NCBI GenBank assembly: GCA_025360645.1
Contig: JANYBT010000035.1
Coordinates: 1 to 64,000 of the forward strand
Length of the DNA stretch: 64,000 nt
Direction: 5' to 3'
From: Acidobacteriaceae bacterium
GTDB taxonomy: Bacteria > Acidobacteriota > Terriglobia > Terriglobales > Acidobacteriaceae
Under the pieces are notes generated by a model that did no database searches, was not told the origin of the DNA, and saw nothing but the letters and a program-made list of their open reading frames with translations. The position numbers were made by a program, and so were the translations under genes. Below are positions 8,503 through 16,644 of this stretch, piece after piece. How positions within the stretch are numbered: the stretch's first letter is position 1; every line of letters starts with the position of its first letter.

Positions 8503-8991
8503 ATGAGGACCATTCTGGCGGTTGCAGTGGTGCTGGCAGTATCGGGCGGGGTCCCGGCGCAGAGAGCGCTGCCGGCGGCAGGCCCGGCGGAGAAGCAAGT
8601 GCAGAAGCAAGTGGACAAGCAAGTGGTGCAGCAAGTTGCGTCCGATGCGCCCCCTCCGCTGACCACGTTGGCGTTGGCGGGAAAACGCGATCCGTTTTTG
8701 AGTCCGGTGCTGACCCAGAGTGGGCGCCCCGGATGCAGCACCGGAAAGAAGTGTTTGGAAATCGGCCAGATCAGCGTCAAAGGTGTGGTGCGTTCCACCG
8801 CCGGATTTCTGGCCGTGGTCACCAATGGCCTGAACCGCACCTATTTCCTGCGGGAAAAAGATGCGGTGTTTCACGGCTATGTGCTCAAGATCACCGCCGA
8901 CAGCGTGGTGTTCCGGCAGAGCCAGCCGGACCGTCTGGGCAAGATGATCACCCAGGAAGTGGTGAAAAAGATTTCTACCCCGGCGGTGTGA
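8503..8991 (+). CDS. pilP: Type IV pilus protein PilP
   Basis: I place the start at ATG 8503, which has GGAG five bases upstream and gives a clean signal peptide (MRTILAVAVVLAVSGGVPAQ). An ATG at 8488 overlaps the pilO stop and would add five residues. The mature part has a Gln/Lys-rich linker made of a repeated 'KQV.KQV' motif, then the PilP hallmark 'GKRDPFLSPV' (about residues 61-70) and a beta-sandwich domain with 'ISVKGVVRSTAGFLAVVTNG'. PilP links PilN/PilO to the secretin. No lipobox cysteine follows the signal peptide, unlike many PilP lipoproteins, so it may be periplasmic rather than lipid-anchored. Confidence 0.88.
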   Translation: MRTILAVAVVLAVSGGVPAQRALPAAGPAEKQVQKQVDKQVVQQVASDAPPPLTTLALAGKRDPFLSPVLTQSGRPGCSTGKKCLEIGQISVKGVVRSTAGFLAVVTNGLNRTYFLREKDAVFHGYVLKITADSVVFRQSQPDRLGKMITQEVVKKISTPAV

Positions 8992-9019
8992 ATTCGCCGC
9001 GAGAGATGAGGAGACTGTG

Positions 9020-10564
9020 ATGCCGAAGCGCGTAGTGGTTCTGGGTCTGGGCGTGTGGTGCCTGATGGCGGCGAGTACAGGGGGAGCGCAGAATTCCCCG
9101 AAGACAACCGCGGGGATCGTGACGGTAAGTGCGACGGCAAGTGCAAAAGTAAGTTCAGCGATGGTTGCAGCGGTGAGTACAGCCGAGGTTCCGAGTGCAG
9201 TGCCGTCTGCGCCAAAGCCTGCGGACCTTCCGGAGCCGGCGGTCAATCTGGCGGCGGAGCAGAAAGCCCAGGCGGGCAAGGCCAAGGCAGCGGCCTCGGC
9301 GCAGTTCACCGGAGAGCCCATCTCGGTCAACCTGAAAGAAGTGGACCTCAAGGATTTCTTCCGCCTGATCCACGAAATCAGCGGTCTGAATGTGGTGCTT
9401 GATTCCACTGTGAAGGGCACTCTGACCATTGTGCTGGACGACGTCCCCTGGGACCAGGCTCTCGACATCGTGCTGAAGAACAATCAGTTGGCCCGCCAGA
9501 TGGATGGCAATGTGTTGCGGATTGCGACTATAGAGACTTTGAAAAAAGAAGCGGAAGCGTCGCTGGCGCAGCAACAGGCGGAAACGCTGGCGGTCGAGAA
9601 AGTCTCGTTCACTCGCTTTCTCAGCTATTCCCGCGCCAAAGACGTGGTTCCGATGGTCAAGAAATTCCTCAGCCAGCGCGGCGAGGTGGTGGCCGACGAG
9701 CGTACCAACGCCTTGATCCTGAACGACATTCCGACCGTGATTCCGGTCGTCGACAAGCTGTTGACGCAACTCGACCGCAAGACCCAGCAAGTGGAAATTG
9801 AAGCTCGCGTGGTGGCCGCGACCCGCAGTTTTGCGCGCGACATCGGCACCCAGTTGGGCTTTGGCTGGGGCAATGGCTCCTCGGCGGTGGGCGGCGCCTC
9901 CGCAGTAGGAAATTCGCCGACTCTGGTGGGAGGCTTGAATCCGAAATACATCATCGCCAACGGGGCCAGCACCGGAGGCTCCTCGATCCCGCTGTTCTCA
10001 AATCTTGGCGTCACTCAGCCCACCAGCGGGCTCTCATTTCTGAATGCCAGCAACAGCGTGCGCATCGACGCTATCCTGACTCTGGCGGAGTCGCGCGGTT
10101 TGCTGAAGATCCTTTCCCGCCCCCGGGTGGTCACCCAGAACAACATCCAGGCGGTCATGAAACAGGGAGTGCGGGTGCCGATCGTGACCCAGGCGCAGTT
10201 GTTGGGGCCGCCGACTGTCACTTATGTGGACGCGTTCCTGCGCCTGACCGTGACCCCGCAAATCACTTCCGAGGGCACCATCTTTCTGAACGTGGACGTG
10301 GAAAACACCACGCCCGATTTCGGCAATAAGGTGCAGGGCAATCCCAGCTTGATTACACAGCAGGCTACCACCCAGGTGCTGGTCACCGATGGCGGCACCG
10401 TGGTCATCGGCGGCGTCATCCAGACGCAAAATTCCGTGGACATTCAGCAAGTGCCGGTGCTGGGAAACATTCCGGTGTTGGGGAATCTGTTCAAGCACCG
10501 TTCGGTGAGTACGGCCAGCCGGGAGCTGATTTTCTTTATCACGCCGCGGATTGTGCAGACCTAG
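9020..10564 (+). CDS. pilQ: Type IV pilus secretin PilQ
   Basis: This is the outer-membrane secretin through which the pilus passes. After a signal peptide there is an Ala/Ser/Val-rich spacer to about residue 95, then an STN domain ('ISVNLKEVDLKDFFRLIHEI', about 98-175), a secretin N1-type domain ('VVPMVKKFLSQRGEVVADER') and the C-terminal secretin barrel. The barrel ends 'VPVLGNIPVLGNLFKHRS' and 'RELIFFITPRIV', the family signature. A Gly/Ser-rich stretch at about 270-330 lies inside the secretin domain. The AMIN domains of many PilQ proteins are absent, so at 514 residues it is a short form. ATG 9020 has ATGAGGAGA upstream; the GTG just before it is less likely. It is the last gene of the operon; pilB, pilC and pilT are not in the window. 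Confidence 0.94.
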   Translation: MPKRVVVLGLGVWCLMAASTGGAQNSPKTTAGIVTVSATASAKVSSAMVAAVSTAEVPSAVPSAPKPADLPEPAVNLAAEQKAQAGKAKAAASAQFTGEPISVNLKEVDLKDFFRLIHEISGLNVVLDSTVKGTLTIVLDDVPWDQALDIVLKNNQLARQMDGNVLRIATIETLKKEAEASLAQQQAETLAVEKVSFTRFLSYSRAKDVVPMVKKFLSQRGEVVADERTNALILNDIPTVIPVVDKLLTQLDRKTQQVEIEARVVAATRSFARDIGTQLGFGWGNGSSAVGGASAVGNSPTLVGGLNPKYIIANGASTGGSSIPLFSNLGVTQPTSGLSFLNASNSVRIDAILTLAESRGLLKILSRPRVVTQNNIQAVMKQGVRVPIVTQAQLLGPPTVTYVDAFLRLTVTPQITSEGTIFLNVDVENTTPDFGNKVQGNPSLITQQATTQVLVTDGGTVVIGGVIQTQNSVDIQQVPVLGNIPVLGNLFKHRSVSTASRELIFFITPRIVQT

Positions 10565-11063
10565 AGTCACTGGCCAGCGACCCCACGGGCTGACGACAAA
10601 GTATGTTTCCGGCCAGCAAAGGAGGGCGAGAGTCTGCCAGTCCGCGCTACCGCGGCGGTTCCCTCGCTCGGGTCGATTTTGCACCAAATAGGGCTTTTTG
10701 CGCATATTTCAGTTTGTAGACTAATGGATTCATAGACTTAGCTCTGTAAGATGTGACGACGAAGCTTCGGAGGAGGACTGGCGTCAGGGGTCGAGGAAGC
10801 CAGGATGAGTTTACCAGACGGGAAAAGTGATCGTGGATATCGCGCACGATGCCATTTGCTTGCGTTGTAGGGTACCTACACTCGCTTCGGAGGGGTTGGG
10901 GAGGGTTGAGGGTCATCCGAGGGATTGTCATGGCCTGGAGAGCCTTTAAACGGCTATCTCGGACTCATTTGGTCGTATATTACTACTTAGTCAATAGCTG
11001 ATTGCTATTTACGCCCGCCTTGCCGACGAGCGCCGTTCTAGCCTCGACGGTTGCGTCTTTCCT
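10565..11063. other. Gene-free stretch after pilQ
   Basis: About 500 bases hold no open frame that looks like a protein. A short perfect inverted repeat, GTAGG-GTA-CCTAC, lies at 10867-10879. No terminator with a clear T-run and no recognised RNA gene was found. The composition is less biased than the flanking genes. Confidence 0.4.
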
Positions 11064-11190
11064 GAGTTGCTTTTACCGAGTTGCGGTCTACGGAGTTGCG
11101 TTCATCGAGTTGCGTTTTAAGGATTCGCGTTTTACCGCATTATTTTTTTCTGAGTTGCATTTCACGGGGATGAGTTACTGGGTTGAGTTT
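11064..11190. repeat. Nine degenerate 14-15 bp tandem repeats before the M24 peptidase gene
   Basis: Units begin at 11064, 11078, 11093, 11107, 11122, 11137, 11152, 11167 and 11182, a steady 14-15 base step, with consensus close to GAGTTGCGTTTTACC. An earlier partial copy may lie at about 11049. The array ends about 55 bases before the likely peptidase start. In the frame open through it, the later copies read as five-residue units such as ELRFK, DSRFT, ALFFS, ELHFT. Confidence 0.7.
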
Positions 11191-11244
11191 ATGACACGGT
11201 GGCTGCGCGAAGCTGAGCCGCGGGCTCCTGCTAAACTCGCTGGC

Positions 11245-12342
11245 ATGGATTACGCTGGCCGCCTGCGACGATTGCAAGACCAGTTTGTTGCGCAGGACTT
11301 GGACGCTCTGCTAGTCACCCACCAGCCAAACATCCGTTACCTGACTGGTTTCACCGGCAGTGCAGCGGCGCTGCTGGTTCACGGGGCTGGCGCGGTGATG
11401 TTTACCGACGGGCGCTACCGCACCCAAGCTCAGGCCGAAGTCCGCAACGCAAGAATCGTCATAGGGAAGCTGCCGCCGCTCCTGGAAGGCGGCTCGTGGC
11501 TGGCGCAGCATCGCAGCAAATTGTCCGGTCGCGGAACATTGGCGCTTGGCATGGAGGCGGAGAGTCTCACGCTAGGGTCGCGTCGCCGGTTGGTGTCCAG
11601 TCTGGGCAAGGGATTTCGGCTGAAAGAAGCGCCGCAACTGATTGAGCGCCTGCGCATGATCAAGGACGAGGACGAGGTCCGATTGATGCGTGCGGCGGCT
11701 GAGTTGGGAGCCAGTCTGTTTCAGATCGCATGCGCTACGCTTCGTCCTGGAGTGACGGAGAATGCTGTCGCGGCGGGGATGGAGTACGAAGCCCGCAGGA
11801 AGGGCGCGGAGGGGATGGCCTTTTCGACCATCATCGCCAGCGGCAAGCGTTCGGCGCTGGTGCATGGGCGAGCCTCCTGTGAAATCATCCCACAGCGCGG
11901 ATTTGTGGTCTGCGATTTTGGTGTTATACTCGCTGGTTATTGTTCGGACCGCACGCGGTCGGTGCACGTGGGGAGCGCCTCTCGAGAAGCCAAAAGTTTC
12001 TATGCGGCGGTGCTGGAAGCGCAGTTGGCAGGCTTGGCGGCGGTGCGGCCGGGAGCGCGGGCGGCAGAGGTGGATGCGGAAGCGCGGAAGTCATTGCGTA
12101 AAAGCAAGCTGGGCCGATATTTCAGTCACTCCACTGGGCATGGGGTAGGCTTGGAGATTCACGAAGCGCCCCGCCTGGCCGCAGGTGAGACGGAAATGCT
12201 GAGGCCGGGGATGGTGATCACTGTCGAACCCGGCGCTTATGTTCCGGACAAGTGGGGCGTTCGGATCGAAGACACAGTGTTGGTGACCGAGGACGGGTGC
12301 GAGGTGCTGTCGCCCTCGGACAAGCAATTGATCGTTCTCTAG
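11245..12342 (+). CDS. M24-family Xaa-Pro aminopeptidase
   Basis: The protein has 365 residues from ATG 11245 (MDYAGRLRRLQ). The frame is open 81 codons further upstream, but that part is the repeat array and has no family similarity. The N-terminal creatinase-like domain shows 'DALLVTHQPNIRYLTGFTGS'. The C-terminal pita-bread domain has all five metal ligands in order: D in 'VVCDFGVIL', D in 'GYCSDRTRSV', H in 'HSTGHGVGLEIHE', E in 'TVEPGAYV' and E in 'VRIEDTVLV'. It removes N-terminal residues preceding proline using two metal ions, in the cytoplasm. It lies just before accB, a gene order common in many bacteria. No strong ribosome site is visible; ATG 11191 is an alternative start. Confidence 0.88.
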   Translation: MDYAGRLRRLQDQFVAQDLDALLVTHQPNIRYLTGFTGSAAALLVHGAGAVMFTDGRYRTQAQAEVRNARIVIGKLPPLLEGGSWLAQHRSKLSGRGTLALGMEAESLTLGSRRRLVSSLGKGFRLKEAPQLIERLRMIKDEDEVRLMRAAAELGASLFQIACATLRPGVTENAVAAGMEYEARRKGAEGMAFSTIIASGKRSALVHGRASCEIIPQRGFVVCDFGVILAGYCSDRTRSVHVGSASREAKSFYAAVLEAQLAGLAAVRPGARAAEVDAEARKSLRKSKLGRYFSHSTGHGVGLEIHEAPRLAAGETEMLRPGMVITVEPGAYVPDKWGVRIEDTVLVTEDGCEVLSPSDKQLIVL

Positions 12343-12377
12343 ATTCGCTGGAGTGCGGGCGAAGCTGGATTCAAACC

Positions 12378-12839
12378 ATGAACCAAAAAGAAATCAAAGA
12401 ACTCATCGAATTCCTGATCGAGAAGGACATCGCCGAATTTGAGTTGGAGCGCGGCGACGTCAAGATGCGCATCAAGCGCGGTTGTTACGCGGCGCCGGTG
12501 CACGAAGTCCAGACGGTTCCGGCCAGTGGGGCGGCTGCTGCGCCGGTGGTTGCGGCGGTCCCACCCCGCGCACCCAAGCCTGCGGCAGAAGAGAATCTGC
12601 ACCTCGTGCGCTCGCCGATTGTGGGGACGTATTACGAATCGCCTACGCCAGGAGCGCCGCCATTTGTGAAGCCGGGCGACGTGGTGGAAATGGGCCAGGT
12701 CATTTGCATTGTGGAAGCCATGAAGCTGATGAACGAGATCGAATCAGATGCGGCCGGCGAGATTGTGAAGATGCTGGTGAAGAATGGCCAACCCATCGAG
12801 TACAACCAGGAATTGTTTGCGGTGCGGGTGCGGGCGTAA
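12378..12839 (+). CDS. accB: Biotin carboxyl carrier protein of acetyl-CoA carboxylase
   Basis: The 153-residue protein starts at ATG 12378 (MNQKEIKELIEFLIEKD), matching AccB N-termini. An Ala/Pro-rich linker (about 38-72) separates the N-terminal helix region from the biotinyl domain (about 75-153). The biotin acceptor is Lys116 in 'EAMKLMNEI', and the thumb region 'SPTPGAPPFVKPGD' is present. It carries carboxybiotin between biotin carboxylase and carboxyltransferase for malonyl-CoA synthesis. It lies 35 bases after the M24 peptidase and 98 bases before accC. The ribosome site is weak. accA and accD are not in the window. Confidence 0.95.
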   Translation: MNQKEIKELIEFLIEKDIAEFELERGDVKMRIKRGCYAAPVHEVQTVPASGAAAAPVVAAVPPRAPKPAAEENLHLVRSPIVGTYYESPTPGAPPFVKPGDVVEMGQVICIVEAMKLMNEIESDAAGEIVKMLVKNGQPIEYNQELFAVRVRA

Positions 12840-12937
12840 AGCCTGAGCGGGGAATTGCGAACCCTTGGCCGCGCGGTTGTGAGTAGAATCCAAGTCCAGA
12901 GGTGGTGGAAGAGGCCGGTCTGGACGCAATCACCAAA

Positions 12938-14299
12938 ATGTTCAAGAAAATTCTGATCGCCAATCGCGGAGAAATTGCCCTCCGCATTATTTGTGCCTGC
13001 AAAGAGCTGGGCATCAAGACGGTGGCCATCTATAGCGAGGCCGACCGCAACTCGCTACCGGTGCGTTTTGCCGACGAAGCGATTTGCATTGGGCCACCGC
13101 AACTGGCGCTCAGTTACCTGAATATTCCCGCGGTGATCAGCGCAGCGGAAATTGCGAATGTGGATGCGGTGCATCCCGGCTACGGGCTGTTGGCGGAGAA
13201 CGCGAATTTCGCCGAAGTGTGCGAGACCTGCGGCATCAAGTTTATTGGGCCACCGCCGGAGATCACGCGGCTGATGGGGGAAAAAGAAAAAGCGCGGGCG
13301 GCGATGAAGAAGGCGGGTGTGCCGATTCTGCCGGGTTCAGACGGCATTCTGGGCTCGGACCTCGAGGCGCTGGAGTGGGCGCGGCAGATCGGGTACCCGG
13401 TCATCATCAAGGCTTCCGCGGGAGGAGGCGGGAAGGGCATGCGGATTGTGCGCAGCGATCAGGAGCTGCCCGCTCTGTTCCTGCAGGCTTCCTCGGAGGC
13501 GGCGGCCGCGTTCGGCAATGGCGACCTCTACATGGAGAAGTATGTGGACCGGCCGCGCCACATTGAGTTTCAGATTCTGGCGGACTCCTATGGCAAGGTG
13601 GTCAGCCTGGGGGAGCGCGAATGTTCCATCCAGCGACGGCACCAGAAACTGTTGGAAGAGTCGCCCTCGACGCAGATGACGCCGGAACTGCGCCAGGAAA
13701 TTGGCGATGTATTGTGCAAAACGCTGTCGGAGATCGGCTACGTCAACGCGGGCACGATTGAGTTTCTGATGGACCAGGACCGGCGGATGTACTTCATCGA
13801 AATGAATACGCGAATTCAGGTGGAACATCCGGTGACAGAGATGGTGACGGATGTGGACCTGGTGAAGGCGCAGATCATGATCGCGGCGGGAGCGCGCATG
13901 GAAGATGTGCTGCACGGTCCCATTGTGCATCGCGGCCACGCCATTGAATGCCGCATCAACGCCGAGCATCCGGAGAAATTTACACCCTCGGCGGGAAAGA
14001 TCACTGCGTTTCATCCTCCCGGCGGAACGGGTGTGCGCATTGACACCGCCGCCTACGCCGAAGGCACTATCCCGCCGTACTACGATTCGTTGGTGGCGAA
14101 GTTGGTGGTGCGCGGGAAGGACCGGGAGGAGGCCATCTCGCGGATGGGACGCGCCCTGGAGATGTTCATTGTGGAGGGGATTTATACGACCATTCCTCTG
14201 CATCGCCGCATCCTGGCGGATCCGGAGTTTCGCGAAGGCAAGATCGATACGGGATATATCGAACGCTTTCTGGCCAAAACGAAAGATGGCGCGAAGTAG
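12938..14299 (+). CDS. accC: Biotin carboxylase subunit of acetyl-CoA carboxylase
   Basis: The 453-residue protein runs from ATG 12938 ([17 protein letters not shown]), the usual AccC start. A GTG at 12902 would add 12 unmatched residues. Domains in order are a biotin carboxylase N-domain with '[15 protein letters not shown]', an ATP-grasp domain with the glycine loop '[14 protein letters not shown]' (about residues 158-171) and '[12 protein letters not shown]', the catalytic region '[15 protein letters not shown]' (about 287-301), and a C-domain with '[11 protein letters not shown]'. It uses ATP and bicarbonate to carboxylate the biotin on AccB. Length and all active-site motifs are normal. 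Confidence 0.96.
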   Translation: MFKKILIANRGEIALRIICACKELGIKTVAIYSEADRNSLPVRFADEAICIGPPQLALSYLNIPAVISAAEIANVDAVHPGYGLLAENANFAEVCETCGIKFIGPPPEITRLMGEKEKARAAMKKAGVPILPGSDGILGSDLEALEWARQIGYPVIIKASAGGGGKGMRIVRSDQELPALFLQASSEAAAAFGNGDLYMEKYVDRPRHIEFQILADSYGKVVSLGERECSIQRRHQKLLEESPSTQMTPELRQEIGDVLCKTLSEIGYVNAGTIEFLMDQDRRMYFIEMNTRIQVEHPVTEMVTDVDLVKAQIMIAAGARMEDVLHGPIVHRGHAIECRINAEHPEKFTPSAGKITAFHPPGGTGVRIDTAAYAEGTIPPYYDSLVAKLVVRGKDREEAISRMGRALEMFIVEGIYTTIPLHRRILADPEFREGKIDTGYIERFLAKTKDGAK

Positions 14300-14309
14300 T
14301 GGTCCAGCC

Positions 14310-14957
14310 ATGAGCAAGGTGGATTCCGGACTCCGCAACCCGCGCGACCGCCGGATGCCGCGGCTTTATCCCATCGTGGATGCGGGACTGTTTGCGACGA
14401 CTTCCGATCTTTGCAGCTATGCGGAGGAGTTGGCCGCGGGTGGCTGCACCCTGCTGCAATATCGCAACAAGTCTGGTAATGCGCGCGCCATGCTGGAACA
14501 GGCGCTGGAACTCAAACGTATCCTGGGCGGGCGCGTCCAACTCATCATGAACGACCGGGCCGACTTGTGTCTGGCGGCGGGATTTGACGGAGTGCACGTG
14601 GGGCAGGAGGATTTGTCGCGGGCCAGCGTGCGCGGGTTGATCGGGCCGGACTTGTGGCTGGGGGTCTCGACGCATAACCCGCAACAAATGGCGGAGGCGG
14701 AACAGACCACTGCCGACTATCTAGCGATTGGGCCGGTGTTTGCGACGGGAAGCAAAGATCGGCCGGATCCGGTGGTCGGCCTGGAAGGGGTGCGACGCGC
14801 CCGCGCGCTGACTGGCAAACCGCTGGTGGGCATTGGCGGAATCACACGAGCGAATGCCCGGTTGGTGATTGAGGCCGGGGCGGACGCGGTTGCGGTGATC
14901 GCGGATCTGTACCGGGAGCCACGGCAAGCGGCGGAAGAGTTCCTGCGCTTGTTCTAG
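14310..14957 (+). CDS. thiE: Thiamine-phosphate synthase
   Basis: This 215-residue TIM-barrel protein joins the HMP pyrophosphate and thiazole phosphate units of thiamine. Visible motifs are 'LYPIVDAGLF' (strand 1), 'GGCTLLQYRNKSGNA' (pyrophosphate contacts), 'LIMNDRADLCLAAGFDGVHVG' (strand with the conserved N and D) and the phosphate-binding loop 'PLVGIGGITRANA'. 'DYLAIGPVFATGSK' is the fifth conserved block. It starts 10 bases after accC, so it is probably cotranscribed. I use ATG 14310; the first 16 residues are basic and not conserved, and ATG 14355 (MPRLYPIV) is an alternative. Some ThiE-like proteins (TenI) differ in role, but the conserved residues favour ThiE. Confidence 0.87.
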   Translation: MSKVDSGLRNPRDRRMPRLYPIVDAGLFATTSDLCSYAEELAAGGCTLLQYRNKSGNARAMLEQALELKRILGGRVQLIMNDRADLCLAAGFDGVHVGQEDLSRASVRGLIGPDLWLGVSTHNPQQMAEAEQTTADYLAIGPVFATGSKDRPDPVVGLEGVRRARALTGKPLVGIGGITRANARLVIEAGADAVAVIADLYREPRQAAEEFLRLF

Positions 14958-15002
14958 ACCGGGCTCGAAAAGTCAGGTAGAGTTTGTGAACTCCCAGAAA
15001 AA

Positions 15003-16625
15003 TTGCGGGACCGCGGGTCAGTTCCTGAAACCGAAGAGATAGGAGTCGCCCTGAGCAAGAAAAACCAGCATCCCGTGCCGGCCACCACTGCCAGCGATTG
15101 GAACCGCCACACTCAACAGGACAAGGAACTGGTCAAGGGGTTGGGCCTGACCAGCTCTACCATGCTGGTGATCGGCTCGATGATCGGGTCGGGGATTTTC
15201 ATCGTGTCGGCGGAGATTTCCCGCGAGACCAATTCGCCGGCGCTGTTGATTGGCGCGTGGCTGGTGACTGGGTTTCTGACGATTGTGGGTGCCCTGAGCT
15301 ATGGGGAACTCGCCGCCATGATGCCTCGTGCCGGCGGCCAATACGTTTATCTGCGCGAGTCTCTGGGCCCGCTCTGGGGCTTTCTCTACGGCTGGACCCT
15401 CTTTTTAGTGATTCAGACCGGAACCATCGCAGCGGTGGGCGTGGCGTTCGGCAAGTTTCTCGGTATTTTTGTTCCTTCGGTTTCGTCCACCAATTGGATT
15501 GTTCACATTTTGAAGGTGCCGCCGATTCAGATTGGTCCCATGGTGTTGGGCAACATGGACGTGGGCCTGAACACGCAGAACTTGGTGGCGATCGTCATTG
15601 TTGTCTTGCTGTCGGTGGTCAACATCTTCGGACTGAAAACCGGGGCGATGATCCAGAACGTGTTCACTGTGGCCAAGGCCTCCGCGCTGTTTGGCCTGGT
15701 GCTGTTGGGACTGTTCATCGGGCGGAATGCGCAAGCACTGGCGGCAAACTTCCAGGGAAACTTTTGGCACAACGCTGGACTGAGCGCGCAACATGCGGTG
15801 CAAGTGGGAGTAGGCGGGCCGACGGTGATGGTGGGGACGCTCACGATTCTGGCGGTGGCGCAGGTGGGGTCGCTGTTTTCCGCCGACGCCTGGAACAACG
15901 TGACCTTTACCGCGGGCGAGGTGAAGAACCCCAGCCGCAACCTGCCGTTGTCTCTGGCGATGGGTACGGGCATAGTGATTGCGCTCTACATTGCTTGCAA
16001 CTTCATTTACCTGAGCGTGCTGCCGCTGTGGGGAAGCGCCGGCGGGGCCACCATTCTCGATCGGGGCATTCAATTTGCCGCGGAAGACCGGGTGGGCACG
16101 GCGGTCATGCTGAAGATGCTGGGCACGGGGGGAGGCGCATTGATGGCCATCGCCATCATGATCTCCGCCTTCGGTTGCGATAACGGTTTGATCTTGTCGG
16201 GGGCGCGGGTTTACTACGCCATGGCCAAGGACGGCTTGTTCTTCCGCAGTGTGGCGAAATTGCATCCCAAGTACAAGACTCCGGCGGTGTCGCTGATGGT
16301 GCAGATGGTGTGGACCTGCATTCTGTGTCTGTCCGGGAGTTACGGGCAGTTGCTGGACTACATTATTTTCGCGGTGCTGGTGTTCTACATTCTGACCATC
16401 GTCGGCTTGTTTGTCCTGCGCTTTACGCGCCCGGATGCCGAGCGCCCGTATCGCGCGATTGGGTACCCGGTGTTGCCGGCGATTTACATTTTGGTGGCTT
16501 TGTTTATTGATGTCGTACTATTGCGCTATAAACCGCAGTACACTTGGCCGGGGTTGATGATCGTGCTGGTGGGCATCCCGGTATATTTCTTGTGGTCGAG
16601 ACGATCCAACGCAGCGATGGAATAG
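15003..16625 (+). CDS. APC-family amino-acid permease
   Basis: The product has about 525-540 residues and twelve hydrophobic segments. The first carries the APC substrate-site motif 'MLVIGSMIGSGIFIVSAE' and is followed by 'GALSYGELAAMMPRAGGQYVYL'. It is a secondary transporter for amino acids or amines in the inner membrane. The start is uncertain: TTG 15003 is the first possible start codon but has no ribosome site. AGGAG at 15041-15045 is well spaced for a CTG at 15051 (LSKKNQHPVP), which would be a rare start codon. It lies 20 bases upstream of a second, different APC permease. The substrate cannot be read. Confidence 0.88.
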   Translation: MRDRGSVPETEEIGVALSKKNQHPVPATTASDWNRHTQQDKELVKGLGLTSSTMLVIGSMIGSGIFIVSAEISRETNSPALLIGAWLVTGFLTIVGALSYGELAAMMPRAGGQYVYLRESLGPLWGFLYGWTLFLVIQTGTIAAVGVAFGKFLGIFVPSVSSTNWIVHILKVPPIQIGPMVLGNMDVGLNTQNLVAIVIVVLLSVVNIFGLKTGAMIQNVFTVAKASALFGLVLLGLFIGRNAQALAANFQGNFWHNAGLSAQHAVQVGVGGPTVMVGTLTILAVAQVGSLFSADAWNNVTFTAGEVKNPSRNLPLSLAMGTGIVIALYIACNFIYLSVLPLWGSAGGATILDRGIQFAAEDRVGTAVMLKMLGTGGGALMAIAIMISAFGCDNGLILSGARVYYAMAKDGLFFRSVAKLHPKYKTPAVSLMVQMVWTCILCLSGSYGQLLDYIIFAVLVFYILTIVGLFVLRFTRPDAERPYRAIGYPVLPAIYILVALFIDVVLLRYKPQYTWPGLMIVLVGIPVYFLWSRRSNAAME

Positions 16626-16644
16626 ATAAGGGGGAGCGAGACGC

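Noticed and set aside
11002-11244. 81-residue N-terminal extension of the M24 peptidase
   Set aside because: It is made of the 15-base repeat array and has no similarity to the family, which begins at about MDYAGRLRRL.
13337-14338. 333-residue antisense frame across accC
   Set aside because: accC is intact with all motifs; the opposite frame has none and is His/Arg-rich, as expected for a shadow.
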